Origin: Pseudomonadota bacterium
Lineage (GTDB): Bacteria > Myxococcota > UBA9042 > PHBI01
Reading direction: 5' to 3'
DNA: 13,855 nt
Assembly (NCBI GenBank): GCA_005788935.1
Contig: SYAK01000383.1
Location: 1 to 13,855, forward strand
Shown here: positions 1 through 6,959 of the stretch, piece by piece
How the letters are laid out: each line of letters opens with the position of its first letter
Position numbering within the stretch: position 1 is the stretch's first letter
Made by a program: the position numbers and the translations under genes
Notes under the pieces: generated by a model
The model's input: only the letters and a program-made list of their open reading frames with translations
Told to the model about the DNA's origin: nothing
Database searches by the model: none

Positions 1-2
1 AC

Positions 3-716
3 GTCCACGCCGCGACCGACGGCTTCCGCGCCCTCCCCGGGACCCCCATCGCCCCGACCCCCGGAGATGGGGGTTTTGGGGCCTGGAGAGCCTCCCGCGG
101 CCTCCCGGCGCTGCCCTCGAGGCCTCCTGACCCGACCGTCGATGGCGGCGCGGCGCCCTCGGCCCTCGGCGCCGAGGCCCCTGTCCCGCTGGCCTTCTGG
201 GGCACGCCAAGCGGCCTCCGCTGCCTCGACCTCGTCGTCGAGGACGTCTGGCGCGAGGGATGGAGCCACCACATCACGCGGCTCATGGTCCTCGCGAGCA
301 TTGGCACACTTCTTCACATTTCGCCGCGCGCGCTGACCGACTGGTTCTGGGTCGCCTACATCGACGCCTTCGACTGGGTCGTCGAGCCGAACGTCCTTGG
401 CATGGGCACCTACGGCGCTGGCGGCGTGATGACGACGAAGCCCTACGTCTCGGGCGGCGCCTACATTCACCGCATGAGCAACTACTGCGGCGGCTGCGCC
501 TTCGACCCCGCGAAGAACTGCCCGGTGACCGCCCTCTACTGGGACTTCATGGCCCGCCACGAGGCCCTCTTCCGCGCCAACCACCGCACCTCGGGCGCTA
601 TCGCTGGCCTCACCCGCCGCACACCCGAGCAGCGCGACCGCGACCACGCCGTCGCCGAGACCGTCCGCGCGCGCCTCGCCGCAGGTCAGGCGGTGACGCC
701 CCGCGACCTCGGCTGA
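3..716 (+). CDS. Cryptochrome/photolyase-related protein, FeS-BCP type (C-terminal part, 5' end outside window)
   Basis: The reading frame is open from the window edge and gives 237 residues of a flavoprotein related to deoxyribodipyrimidine photolyases, the iron-sulfur bacterial cryptochrome/photolyase group (PhrB/CryB type). These bind FAD and a [4Fe-4S] cluster and repair (6-4) photoproducts or sense light. Visible family marks in the fragment are the segment around EGWSHHITRLMVL (residues 85-97), the FAD-domain stretch WFWVAYIDAFDWV (114-126), TTKPYVSGGAYIHRMSNYC (144-162) and ALYWDF (177-182). Four cysteines at 74, 162, 165 and 173 fit the cluster ligands; the 88-residue gap from the first to the second and the CxxC pair are as I recall for PhrB. 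Residues 14-62 are unusually rich in Pro, Ala and Gly, and the expected WRE-x-x-RG-x-YW motif is reduced to something like WRASRGLPAL. The gene converges on the minus-strand carboxypeptidase-like gene. Family assignment is strong; photolyase versus photoreceptor cannot be decided here. Confidence 0.85.
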   Translation, partial: VHAATDGFRALPGTPIAPTPGDGGFGAWRASRGLPALPSRPPDPTVDGGAAPSALGAEAPVPLAFWGTPSGLRCLDLVVEDVWREGWSHHITRLMVLASIGTLLHISPRALTDWFWVAYIDAFDWVVEPNVLGMGTYGAGGVMTTKPYVSGGAYIHRMSNYCGGCAFDPAKNCPVTALYWDFMARHEALFRANHRTSGAIAGLTRRTPEQRDRDHAVAETVRARLAAGQAVTPRDLG

Positions 717-724
717 GCCGAGCG

Positions 725-745
725 CTGACCTGAGCCACGGTCAGT
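725..745. terminator. Hairpin between convergent genes, possible two-way terminator
   Basis: CTGACC (725-730) and GGTCAG (739-744) form a perfect 6-bp stem around an 8-base loop, with one more possible G-T pair outside. It lies between the ends of two converging genes and covers the stop codon of the minus-strand one. There is no T tract on either side, so intrinsic termination is not proven. Confidence 0.3.
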
Positions 746-1445
746 TGACCGCGTCGAGCATTCCGGCACCTTTGAGCGCGAGCTTGACGATCCGCTTCTG
801 CATCGCGACGCGCCGCGGTCGTTCGAAGCCCATCCACGTCTCGATGCAGAGGCCGGTCACGGTGTCAGGTCCGAGCATCTCGACGAGCATCTCGGTCGAG
901 GACGTCGCGACCGGGAAGTGGTGCGGCGCCCACAGCTCGTAGGGCGCCTCGAGGGCCGCGTTCATGCCCGCGACCAGCGCCTCGACGAGCGGCGGGCGCG
1001 GCTTTACGCCGTAAACGACCGTCTGCCCGAAGGACACCGGCAGCTCGGGGTGAAAGCGCTTCCACGACTCGTGCAGCGTCAGCATCAACGCGGGGCGCTC
1101 GGTCAGCGCGAGCGCCGTGAAGATGGCCGCCGCCCGCAGCTCGGGCGCGTCCGAGGTCGCGTCGCCCGGAAACTGGCGATTGAGATCAAGGCCGCCAGGA
1201 GCTGTCCGCTGGCCCGCCCGGTAGGCCGCCGGGTTCATGCACGGGATGAGCAGCAGCCGCCCGCGGAGTGGCCGAAACCCCTCCTCAAGCAACTCCTCGA
1301 TCGCGTGGACGCCCGCCACCTCGTCGCCGTGGATCCCGCCCTGCACGAGCGCGGTCGGGCCAGGCTCGGCCCCTTCAATCACGTGCAGCGACACCGTCGG
1401 CGTCAGGAAATGCCGCCCTGGCGGCAGGTGTCCCGTGGTGGTCAT
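741..1445 (-). CDS. Succinylglutamate desuccinylase/aspartoacylase family zinc hydrolase (M14-like)
   Basis: A 234-residue protein of the AstE/AspA branch of the M14 zinc carboxypeptidase superfamily, which cleaves amide bonds of acylated amino acids or similar small substrates. The first two zinc ligands are in GGIHGDE (residues 36-42: His39, Glu42). The third is probably His125 in LTLHES. Arg90 in DLNRQFPG (87-94) is the usual carboxylate-binding arginine region, and Glu202 in CIETWMG is the candidate catalytic glutamate. The frame stays open about 100 codons further upstream, but that part is Arg/Pro-rich and unlike the family. The start at 1445 is preceded by GAGGAGA with 7 bases between (1453-1459), so I chose it. 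No signal peptide is seen, so it should be cytoplasmic. It stands alone between a converging photolyase-like gene and a diverging operon, so context does not name the substrate. Confidence 0.87.
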   Translation of the reverse strand: MTTTGHLPPGRHFLTPTVSLHVIEGAEPGPTALVQGGIHGDEVAGVHAIEELLEEGFRPLRGRLLLIPCMNPAAYRAGQRTAPGGLDLNRQFPGDATSDAPELRAAAIFTALALTERPALMLTLHESWKRFHPELPVSFGQTVVYGVKPRPPLVEALVAGMNAALEAPYELWAPHHFPVATSSTEMLVEMLGPDTVTGLCIETWMGFERPRRVAMQKRIVKLALKGAGMLDAVN

Positions 1446-1783
1446 CGGTGGGTCTCCTCGGCGCGTGGCCACACGCACATCGCCATCCTGCCTCGCACGG
1501 TGCGCCGTCGGCAAGCCGGCATGTGTCGGGCCGCGTCGGCGGGATACCGGGGTCTGCGGACGTGGCAGAGCACACCATGCGCCAGCGGGCGCATCGCGAA
1601 CTTGAGCCCGGAGGGTACTTCGGGCACGCTGAGCAGCCGGCTGGTCACGGGAGCAGGGATGAGACAACGCATCGAGGCGCCCACGTCGCGTGGCGGGCAC
1701 ATGATGGACAGGAGGCCGCTCGGCGGGCGCGGTCAGGGTCATGTTCATGGCGTCCCGGTACCCGCCTGCCCGGGGCGAGGCTG
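1446..1783. other. Divergent intergenic region without a recognisable gene
   Basis: This 338-base stretch separates the minus-strand hydrolase from the first gene of the plus-strand acyl operon, so promoters for both should lie here. Several frames are open through it, but their translations are Arg/Pro-rich and look like GC-driven noise. I see no convincing -35/-10 pair, sigma-54 site, RNA gene or long repeat. Confidence 0.5.
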
Positions 1784-2338
1784 ATGGCGCTCGCGCTGCC
1801 AGACGGTGGCTTCAGCCGCTATGGCGTGACGCTGACGCCGATCGTCGAGGACGAGCTCGAGATGGTGCGCGGCTGGCGCAACGACCCGAAGATCGCGTCG
1901 CAGATGGTCGACCAGACCTTCATCACCCCCGAGATGCAGCGCGCCTGGTTTGCACGCCTTGCGGCCTCCGACCGCGACGTGACCTGCGTCGCACGCTTCC
2001 GGGGCGAACCGATCGGCGTCGCCTCGCTCGGCCGCATGGATCGCGATGCGGGGACCTGCGAGCCCGGCGTTTACGTGTTCGACGACCGGTATCGAGGAAA
2101 TCTGGTGCCCTTTTGCCTCGGTTTCGCAATGACCGATCTGGCCTTCGAGCACTTCGGCCTCGCGCGTTTGCATGCGAAGGTGATGGCCGAGAACGCGGCC
2201 GCCCTTCGATTCAACGCGGCGATGGGCTACGTGACAGTCCGAGAGGACGACGCCGGCCTGATACACATCGAACTCGAATACGCGCCCTATGTTGCGGCGC
2301 GCGCGCGCATCACTCGCTTCATTCGGTGGAACCCATGA
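1784..2338 (+). CDS. GNAT N-acetyltransferase, PseH-like
   Basis: A 184-residue GNAT-fold acetyltransferase. The N-terminal pattern, LTPIVEDELEMVRGWRNDP followed by FITPEMQRAWFARL, resembles PseH, which N-acetylates a 4-amino-4,6-dideoxy sugar in pseudaminic acid synthesis. The end, with AKVMAENAAALRFNAAMGY, is the usual GNAT C-terminal helix and strand (motif B). The acetyl-CoA pyrophosphate loop, normally R/Q-x-x-G-x-G/A, reads YRGNLVPFCLG here and lacks the second glycine, so donor binding may differ or the acyl donor may be something else, such as an acyl-ACP. ATG 1784 is the only sensible in-frame ATG; its Shine-Dalgarno site (GCGAGG) is only 3 bases away, and the longer upstream frame is noise. 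It is the first gene of a six-gene operon and its stop overlaps the ACP start (ATGA at 2335). Fold is secure; substrate is inference. Confidence 0.82.
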   Translation: MALALPDGGFSRYGVTLTPIVEDELEMVRGWRNDPKIASQMVDQTFITPEMQRAWFARLAASDRDVTCVARFRGEPIGVASLGRMDRDAGTCEPGVYVFDDRYRGNLVPFCLGFAMTDLAFEHFGLARLHAKVMAENAAALRFNAAMGYVTVREDDAGLIHIELEYAPYVAARARITRFIRWNP

Positions 2339-2562
2339 CCCTCGAGTCCCTCTTTGCTGACGCCCTTGGCCTCGACCACGCCGCGGTCCACGACGGCCTC
2401 GCCTATCAGAGCGTCCCGGAGTGGGATTCCGTCGCCCACATGGCGCTCATCGCCCGCCTCGAGGACGCCTACGGGGTGCTGCTCGAGACCGATGACATCA
2501 TCGACCTCAGCTCGGTCGGCAAGGCCCGGATGATCCTCGCGAAGTACGGCGTGATCCCATGA
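2335..2562 (+). CDS. Acyl carrier protein
   Basis: A 75-residue acidic four-helix carrier protein. The phosphopantetheine attachment site is Ser32 in PEWDSVAHMALI (residues 28-39), the standard D-S-V/L motif at the start of helix II. Length and the C-terminal LSSVGKARMIL helix fit a free-standing ACP. It is translationally coupled on both sides: ATGA with the GNAT gene upstream and ATGA with the reductase downstream (2559-2562). GGTGGA lies 4 bases before the start. It is divergent from a housekeeping AcpP, which carries the DSLDTVEL-type motif, so it is probably a dedicated carrier for this operon. The acyl group could be loaded by the ANL ligase two genes downstream, and it may be the substrate of the neighbouring FabG-like reductase and of LuxC/LuxE. 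These partnerships are inferred from gene order. Confidence 0.9.
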   Translation: MTLESLFADALGLDHAAVHDGLAYQSVPEWDSVAHMALIARLEDAYGVLLETDDIIDLSSVGKARMILAKYGVIP

Positions 2563-3293
2563 CGGACGGGCTCCTCGCGGGGCAGCGAGTGCTCGTCACG
2601 GGCGCCTCGCGCGGCATCGGCCTCGCGATCGCCGAGCGGTTCGCCGCGGCGGGCGCGACGCTCTTTCTGAACGGCCGCGACCCCGAGCGGCTCGCCACCG
2701 TCTGCGCGCGCCTTGGCGCGACTCCGCTCCCCTTCGACGCGGGTGACGCGACAGCCGTCAAGGCCGCGTTCCAAAAGCTCTTCCAGCAGACGCGGACGCT
2801 CGATGTCCTCGTCAACAACGCCGGGGTCCTCGAGGACGCGCTGCTCGGCATGGTGACCGAGGCGCAGGTGGCGCACACCTTTGCGTCGAACGCCCACAGC
2901 GTCATCTTCTGCAGCCAGTACGCCGCCCGTCTCATGCAGCGGGCGGGCCGCGGCAGCATCATCAACCTCGCCTCGATCATCGGTCTGGAAGGCAACGTGG
3001 GCCAGTCCGTCTACGCCGGCAGCAAGGCCGCCGTCATCGGCATCACGCGCTCGCTCGCGAAGGAGCTCGCGGGCAGCGGGGTCCGGGTCAACGCCATCGC
3101 GCCGGGGGTCATCGACACCGACATGACGCGCGGTCTGCCGGCGGGCAAGCTCGCGGACCGCCTCGCTGGGGTCCCGATGGGGCGCGTCGGCACCCCGGAC
3201 GAGGTCGCGAAGGTCGCGCTCTTCCTCGCATCCGACCTCGCGAGCTATGTGACGGGGCAGATTCTGGGCGTCGACGGCGGGATGGTCGTTTGA
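2559..3293 (+). CDS. Short-chain dehydrogenase/reductase, FabG-like (3-oxoacyl-ACP reductase type)
   Basis: A 244-residue classical SDR. The cofactor motif TGASRGIG is at 14-21, the NNAG motif at 86-89, and the catalytic tetrad is Asn111, Ser139, Tyr152 and Lys156 (YAGSK). PG followed by IDTDM (182-189) and the C-terminal VTGQILGVDGG (231-241) are typical of FabG. Arg18 and Arg40 in the first half favour NADPH. The family reduces 3-oxoacyl-ACP to 3-hydroxyacyl-ACP in the cytoplasm. Being directly coupled to an ACP gene by a 4-base overlap makes the ACP-bound acyl chain its likely substrate. No ketosynthase, dehydratase or enoyl reductase is nearby, so it does not form a complete chain-extension cycle here. 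It may instead make one specific hydroxyacyl group. A sugar or other alcohol substrate cannot be excluded. Confidence 0.9.
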   Translation: MTDGLLAGQRVLVTGASRGIGLAIAERFAAAGATLFLNGRDPERLATVCARLGATPLPFDAGDATAVKAAFQKLFQQTRTLDVLVNNAGVLEDALLGMVTEAQVAHTFASNAHSVIFCSQYAARLMQRAGRGSIINLASIIGLEGNVGQSVYAGSKAAVIGITRSLAKELAGSGVRVNAIAPGVIDTDMTRGLPAGKLADRLAGVPMGRVGTPDEVAKVALFLASDLASYVTGQILGVDGGMVV

Positions 3294-4675
3294 ACACGAA
3301 GGACATGGGGCGGCAGGGCCTGCTCGGTGCTCTGTCGCCAGGTGGGACGACCCTCGCGTGGCGCGCGCCGGAAGGCGTCTGGGCGACCTATGGCGATCTC
3401 GCGGACCGGGTCGAGGCGCTCTCGCGGCGCTATCCGCCGGGGCGGCAGCTGGTCTGGCTGCCGTTTGGCACCACGACCGTACATCTGGCGCATTACCTGC
3501 TCGGGTTGCGCGATGGGCACGTGATGATGCTCGCGGACCCGGCGCTGCCCGCGGAGCAGGTCGCGTCCGAGATGCGGCGCTTCGGGGTGAGCGTCGCCGT
3601 GGGGGCCGACGCGGAGCCGACGCTCTGCGGGCCTCCGCCCGCGCTCGACCCGTCGCTAGCCCTGATGCTGCCGACCTCGGGCTCGACTGGGGGACGCAAG
3701 TGGGTACGTCTTTCACACGCGAATCTTATCGCGAACGCCCAGGCAATCGTCGAATACCTGCAACTTGCGCCCGCTGATCGCGCCGTCACGAGCCTGCCGC
3801 TCTTCCATGCCTACGGGCTCTCGGTCCTCAACAGCCATCTGCTCGTCGGGGCCTCCCTCGTCGCGACGACCGAGGGGCCGCTCGCGCGCGGCTTCTGGGA
3901 GGTGGTCGCGTCAGAGCGCGTCACCCATTTCGCTGGCGTCCCTTTCACCTGGCGGACGCTCGCGCGGTTGCGCTTCGATCTTGCCCGTTATCCGCATCTT
4001 ATGACGCTGACGCAGGCTGGCGGGCGCCTTGAGCCCGAGCTGGTGTTGCATTTTGCGGCAGCCGCCAAGGCACACGGGCGGCGCTTCTTCGTCATGTACG
4101 GCCAGACCGAGGCGGCCCCGCGCATGGCCTTCCTCACGACCGAGGAGGCTCTCGAGGCGCCTGAGGCCATCGGTCGGGCCATCCCGGGAGGTGTGCTGTC
4201 GATCCGGCCGGTGCCTGGCGCGCCCGAGGGGGAGGGCGAACTCGTCTACCGCGGCGCCAACGTGATGCTCGGTTACGCGGAGACGGCGGTCGACCTCGCC
4301 CGGGGCCCCGACCTCGCCGAGCTCTCGACCGGCGATCTCGCGCGTCAGGACGCGGCGGGCCGCTTCCACATCACGGGGCGCTTGTCGCGATTCGTGAAGC
4401 TGGCCGGGCGCCGGATGAACCTCGCGGACATCGAGACGTGGCTCGCGGCGTACGGTCACGAGGCGGCTGCCCTCGGTGAGGACGAGCGGCTCGACGTCGC
4501 CGTGGAGGGCGCCTCCGAAGCGGCTCTCGCGCCGCTCGGGCGGTCGCTCGCGGCCTGGCTGAAGGTCCCGCCAGCGCTGGTGCGGGTGGCTTCGGTCCCG
4601 GCGCTGCCCCGGACCGCCAACCTGAAGGTCGACTATCCGCGCCTCCGCCTGCTCCTCGCTGGAGGGAGCCCATGA
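3290..4675 (+). CDS. Acyl-activating enzyme (ANL superfamily, AMP-forming ligase)
   Basis: A 461-residue adenylate-forming enzyme that would convert a carboxylic acid and ATP to an acyl-AMP and pass it to a thiol (CoA or ACP). Core motifs are visible in order: the A3 P-loop TSGSTGGRK (129-137), A5 YGQTEA (270-275), A7 STGD (346-349), A8 GRLSRFVKLAGRRMN (363-377) and the C-domain catalytic lysine, probably Lys446 in ANLKVDYP. It is shorter than usual acyl-CoA synthetases (500-600 residues), mainly because the N-terminal subdomain is compact, and resembles stand-alone ligases that load carrier proteins. The start is taken as TTG 3290, which overlaps the preceding stop (TTGA) with GGGA 7 bases before it. 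ATG 3305 is the alternative but has GGA only 1 base away. It overlaps luxE by 4 bases. The acid it activates is unknown; loading the operon's ACP is inference. Confidence 0.88.
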   Translation: MNTKDMGRQGLLGALSPGGTTLAWRAPEGVWATYGDLADRVEALSRRYPPGRQLVWLPFGTTTVHLAHYLLGLRDGHVMMLADPALPAEQVASEMRRFGVSVAVGADAEPTLCGPPPALDPSLALMLPTSGSTGGRKWVRLSHANLIANAQAIVEYLQLAPADRAVTSLPLFHAYGLSVLNSHLLVGASLVATTEGPLARGFWEVVASERVTHFAGVPFTWRTLARLRFDLARYPHLMTLTQAGGRLEPELVLHFAAAAKAHGRRFFVMYGQTEAAPRMAFLTTEEALEAPEAIGRAIPGGVLSIRPVPGAPEGEGELVYRGANVMLGYAETAVDLARGPDLAELSTGDLARQDAAGRFHITGRLSRFVKLAGRRMNLADIETWLAAYGHEAAALGEDERLDVAVEGASEAALAPLGRSLAAWLKVPPALVRVASVPALPRTANLKVDYPRLRLLLAGGSP

Positions 4676-5733
4676 CCGACGCCTCCGTGACCGAGCCCGG
4701 GGTCTATTCCCTGCCGCAGCGCGAGAAGGAGGCCCTCCTGCTCGCCCGCCTCAACGTGCTGACGGAGCATCACGCCGCCGCGTGCAAGCCCTACGCGCGT
4801 CTCCTCGAGGCCTCGGGCTGGCGGCATGAGGCGCAGACGCTCGACGAGGTCCCCTTCCTCGCCGCGCGGCTCTTCAAGCTCGCGCGCTGGCAGAGCGTGC
4901 CCGACACGGAGGTCTTCAAGGTCCTCACCTCATCTGGCACGACGGGCGCTCCGTCCCGCGTGGTCCTCGACCGCGCGACGGCCTCCGCCCAGAGCCGTGC
5001 GCTCGCGACGATCCTCCAGACCTACCTCGGCAAGGCGCGGCTCCCGATGCTGCTCATCGAACAGCCCGGGCTCGCGCAGGACCGCGCAGGCTTCTCGGCG
5101 CGTGGGGCGGGAGCCGTCGGATTCTCGCTGCTCGGGCGCGACCACACCTTTGCGCTCGGGCCGGACATGCGGCCGGATCTCGCAGCGATCGAGGCCTTCG
5201 CCGAACGCCACGGCGGCGGGCCGGTGCTGCTTTTCGGTTTCACCTTCATGGTCTGGCAGGGCCTCCTCGAGGCGCTGCCCCGAGGCCGCCAGCCTCTCTT
5301 TCCGCATGGCGTCCTCTTTCACGGCGGCGGCTGGAAGAAGCTCGCGCACCGGGCCGTCGACCCCGCGACCTTCAGCGCCCGCTGCGCCGAGGTGCTGGGC
5401 GTCCGCCGTGTCCACGACTTCTACGGCATGGTCGAGCAGGTCGGCGCCATCTTCGTCGCCTGCGAGGCGGGGCATCTCCACGCGCCGAGCCTCGCGGACG
5501 TCGTCGTGCGTGACCCGCGAACGTTCGCCCCGCTCGGCGTCGGCGAGGTCGGACTCATCGAGGTCCTCTCGGCGTTGCCCGAGAGCTACCCGGGTCACGC
5601 CATCCTGACCGAGGATCTCGGGCGGCTGCTCGGCGCGGACAGCTGCCCATGCGGGCGCCTTGGGCGTCATTTCGAGGTGCTCGGTCGTCAGGCGGGCGCG
5701 GAGGTCCGGGGATGCAGCGACACGTTTCAATGA
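4672..5733 (+). CDS. luxE: LuxE-like acyl-protein synthetase
   Basis: A 353-residue member of the LuxE family (acyl-protein synthetase, related to PaaK-type ligases). In luminous bacteria LuxE activates a fatty acid with ATP, carries the acyl group on a cysteine near its C-terminus and hands it to the LuxC reductase. Visible motifs are TSSGTTG (86-92, nucleotide loop), FPHGVLFHGGGWKKL (210-224, the LuxE signature), YGMVEQ (251-256), TEDLGR (313-318) and CPCGRLGRHFEVLGR (325-339). Cys348 in RGCSDTF, six residues from the end, sits where the acyl-carrying cysteine of luminous-bacterial LuxE is placed. GGAGG (4661-4665) is 6 bases before the start, which overlaps the upstream stop (ATGA). It is followed directly by a LuxC homologue. 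No luxA, luxB or luxD is in the window, so the aldehyde made is not for light. Family assignment is firm; acyl substrate unknown. Confidence 0.9.
   Translation: MTDASVTEPGVYSLPQREKEALLLARLNVLTEHHAAACKPYARLLEASGWRHEAQTLDEVPFLAARLFKLARWQSVPDTEVFKVLTSSGTTGAPSRVVLDRATASAQSRALATILQTYLGKARLPMLLIEQPGLAQDRAGFSARGAGAVGFSLLGRDHTFALGPDMRPDLAAIEAFAERHGGGPVLLFGFTFMVWQGLLEALPRGRQPLFPHGVLFHGGGWKKLAHRAVDPATFSARCAEVLGVRRVHDFYGMVEQVGAIFVACEAGHLHAPSLADVVVRDPRTFAPLGVGEVGLIEVLSALPESYPGHAILTEDLGRLLGADSCPCGRLGRHFEVLGRQAGAEVRGCSDTFQ
5700..5704 (+). promoter_or_regulatory. Strong Shine-Dalgarno site favouring the upstream luxC start
   Basis: GGAGG at 5700-5704 is 7 bases before ATG 5712. The other candidate, ATG 5730, shares an ATGA with the luxE stop as do other junctions in this operon, but has no Shine-Dalgarno sequence in the 15 bases before it. 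The two starts differ by six residues. Confidence 0.6.
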
Positions 5734-6884
5734 CCGACGTCGACGCCCCAGATGTCGCCCACGTGGGGCCGGCCTCGGGCTGGGACGCCTTCGAGGCACG
5801 GCCGCTGCCACCGTTCGCGCCGGTCATCCGCACCTTCGTGTCGGCGCTCTCGGAGCGCCTCATGCGCGCGGGCCGCACGGCCCCCGATCTCGCAGCGCTC
5901 GGCTTCTGGCTGAGGCCGCGCCAGGTGGAACTCCAGGCCGAGCGGATGGCGGGGCGCGCATCGCTTGGCGTGGTACTCCATCTTGTGCCATCGAATGTGC
6001 CGACGGTGGCCTTTCACTCCTGGCTCATGGCGCTGCTGATGGGCAACGCCAGCGTCGTGCGTCTCTCCGCGCGGATCGACCCGCAGCAGGACGTGATGCT
6101 CGACCTGCTGTCGGAACTCCTCGCCGACCCGGCCTTCGCGCCCATCGCGCGCCGCACGCGCTTCATCCGCTATGGCCACGATGACCGCGTCACGGCGTGG
6201 CTCGGGGCCCGCTGCGATCTCCGCATCGTCTGGGGCGGGGACGCCACCATCACAGCTATCCGGGCTGTCCCGATGGCGCCGCACGCCCAGGAGGTGGTCT
6301 TTCCCGACCGGCGCTCGATGGCGATCGTCGAGGCCGGCTGGCTCGCGACGCTCGACGCGCAGGCGTTCGCCCGCCTCGCGCAGGCCCTCGGCGATGACTG
6401 CACCCGCTTCAACCAGCGCGCCTGCGCCTCACCGACGACGTTCGTCTGGCTCGGGAAGCCCGAGTCCGACCTGAGGGGCCGCCTCCTCGAGGCCGTCTTC
6501 GCGGCCTTTCGCGACGACCCGGCCCGCGCAATGGACCGCCTCGTCCACGCCCAGCTGAACGCGGCCGAGCTGGGCAGCCTGACCCTCGAGGCGCGGCGCG
6601 GCGTCATGGCGCTCGCCGGCCTCGGGCCGGTCGGCCTGCCCCACGTCGGCGGCGGGGTCGTCGCCGAGTGGGTCGCACCTGGCTGGGACGCGCTGCTCGA
6701 GGCCGATCTCGACGTCCAGACCTGCGTCTTCGCAGGCTCGGCGAGCCTGACGGAGGTCCGTGCGAAGCTCGCGCTTGCCGCAGGCCGCGTCGACAGGGTC
6801 GTGGCGCCAGGCCAGGCCCTCGCCTTCGACTGGTTCCAGGACGGCGTCGAGCTGACAGTCGCCTGCAGCCGCGCGCTGCGCTGA
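5712..6884 (+). CDS. luxC: LuxC-like acyl-CoA/acyl-protein reductase
   Basis: A 390-residue LuxC-family reductase of the aldehyde dehydrogenase superfamily. It reduces an acyl thioester to an aldehyde with NADPH through an acyl-cysteine intermediate and works in a complex with LuxE. Numbering from ATG 5712, the nucleotide-binding segment LHLVPSNVPTVAFHSW is at about 89-104, followed by LLMGNASVVRLS (108-119), IVWGGDATI (172-180) and the active cysteine Cys238 in FNQRACASPTTF (234-245). The C-terminal DRVVAPGQALAFDW is also family-typical. ATG 5730 is an alternative start with a 4-base stop/start overlap and no Shine-Dalgarno site. It is the last gene of the operon and ends 75 bases before the converging gap gene. 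Pairing with luxE supports a fatty-acid reductase activity; the role of the aldehyde (or, with another reductase, alcohol) is not shown by the sequence. Confidence 0.9.
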   Translation: MQRHVSMTDVDAPDVAHVGPASGWDAFEARPLPPFAPVIRTFVSALSERLMRAGRTAPDLAALGFWLRPRQVELQAERMAGRASLGVVLHLVPSNVPTVAFHSWLMALLMGNASVVRLSARIDPQQDVMLDLLSELLADPAFAPIARRTRFIRYGHDDRVTAWLGARCDLRIVWGGDATITAIRAVPMAPHAQEVVFPDRRSMAIVEAGWLATLDAQAFARLAQALGDDCTRFNQRACASPTTFVWLGKPESDLRGRLLEAVFAAFRDDPARAMDRLVHAQLNAAELGSLTLEARRGVMALAGLGPVGLPHVGGGVVAEWVAPGWDALLEADLDVQTCVFAGSASLTEVRAKLALAAGRVDRVVAPGQALAFDWFQDGVELTVACSRALR

Positions 6885-6913
6885 GGGAGCCCGAGATCCC
6901 GACGCGGGCTGCA

Positions 6914-6940
6914 GCGCACCACCCGCCCGGGGGCGTGCGC
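6914..6940. terminator. Imperfect GC-rich hairpin between convergent operon A and gap
   Basis: GCGCA (6914-6918) pairs with TGCGC (6936-6940), and CGCC (6924-6927) pairs with GGCG (6932-6935) around a CGGG loop; a 5-base bulge sits on the left arm only. It lies in the 75-base gap where two transcripts converge. No T tract follows on either strand. A smaller stem, GGCGC/GCGCC (6952-6968), covers the gap stop codon. Confidence 0.22.
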
Positions 6941-6959
6941 CACAGCCGTCAGGCGCTTC

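Noticed and set aside
60..90. G-quadruplex near GGGGGTTTTGGGG
   Set aside because: Only two G runs of four or more are close together; the site is inside a coding frame in a GC-rich region.
1446..1748. N-terminal extension of the zinc hydrolase to 1748
   Set aside because: The extra 101 residues are low-complexity and unlike the family; ATG at 1445 has a good ribosome site.
2469..3716. 415-codon minus-strand open frame across the reductase and ligase genes
   Set aside because: It overlaps two genes with clear catalytic motifs and translates to Arg/Pro/Ala-rich sequence without domain features.
1784..6884. A bioluminescence (lux) operon
   Set aside because: LuxC and LuxE homologues are present but luxA, luxB and luxD are absent, and the other genes (ACP, FabG-like, ANL, GNAT) are not part of lux operons.
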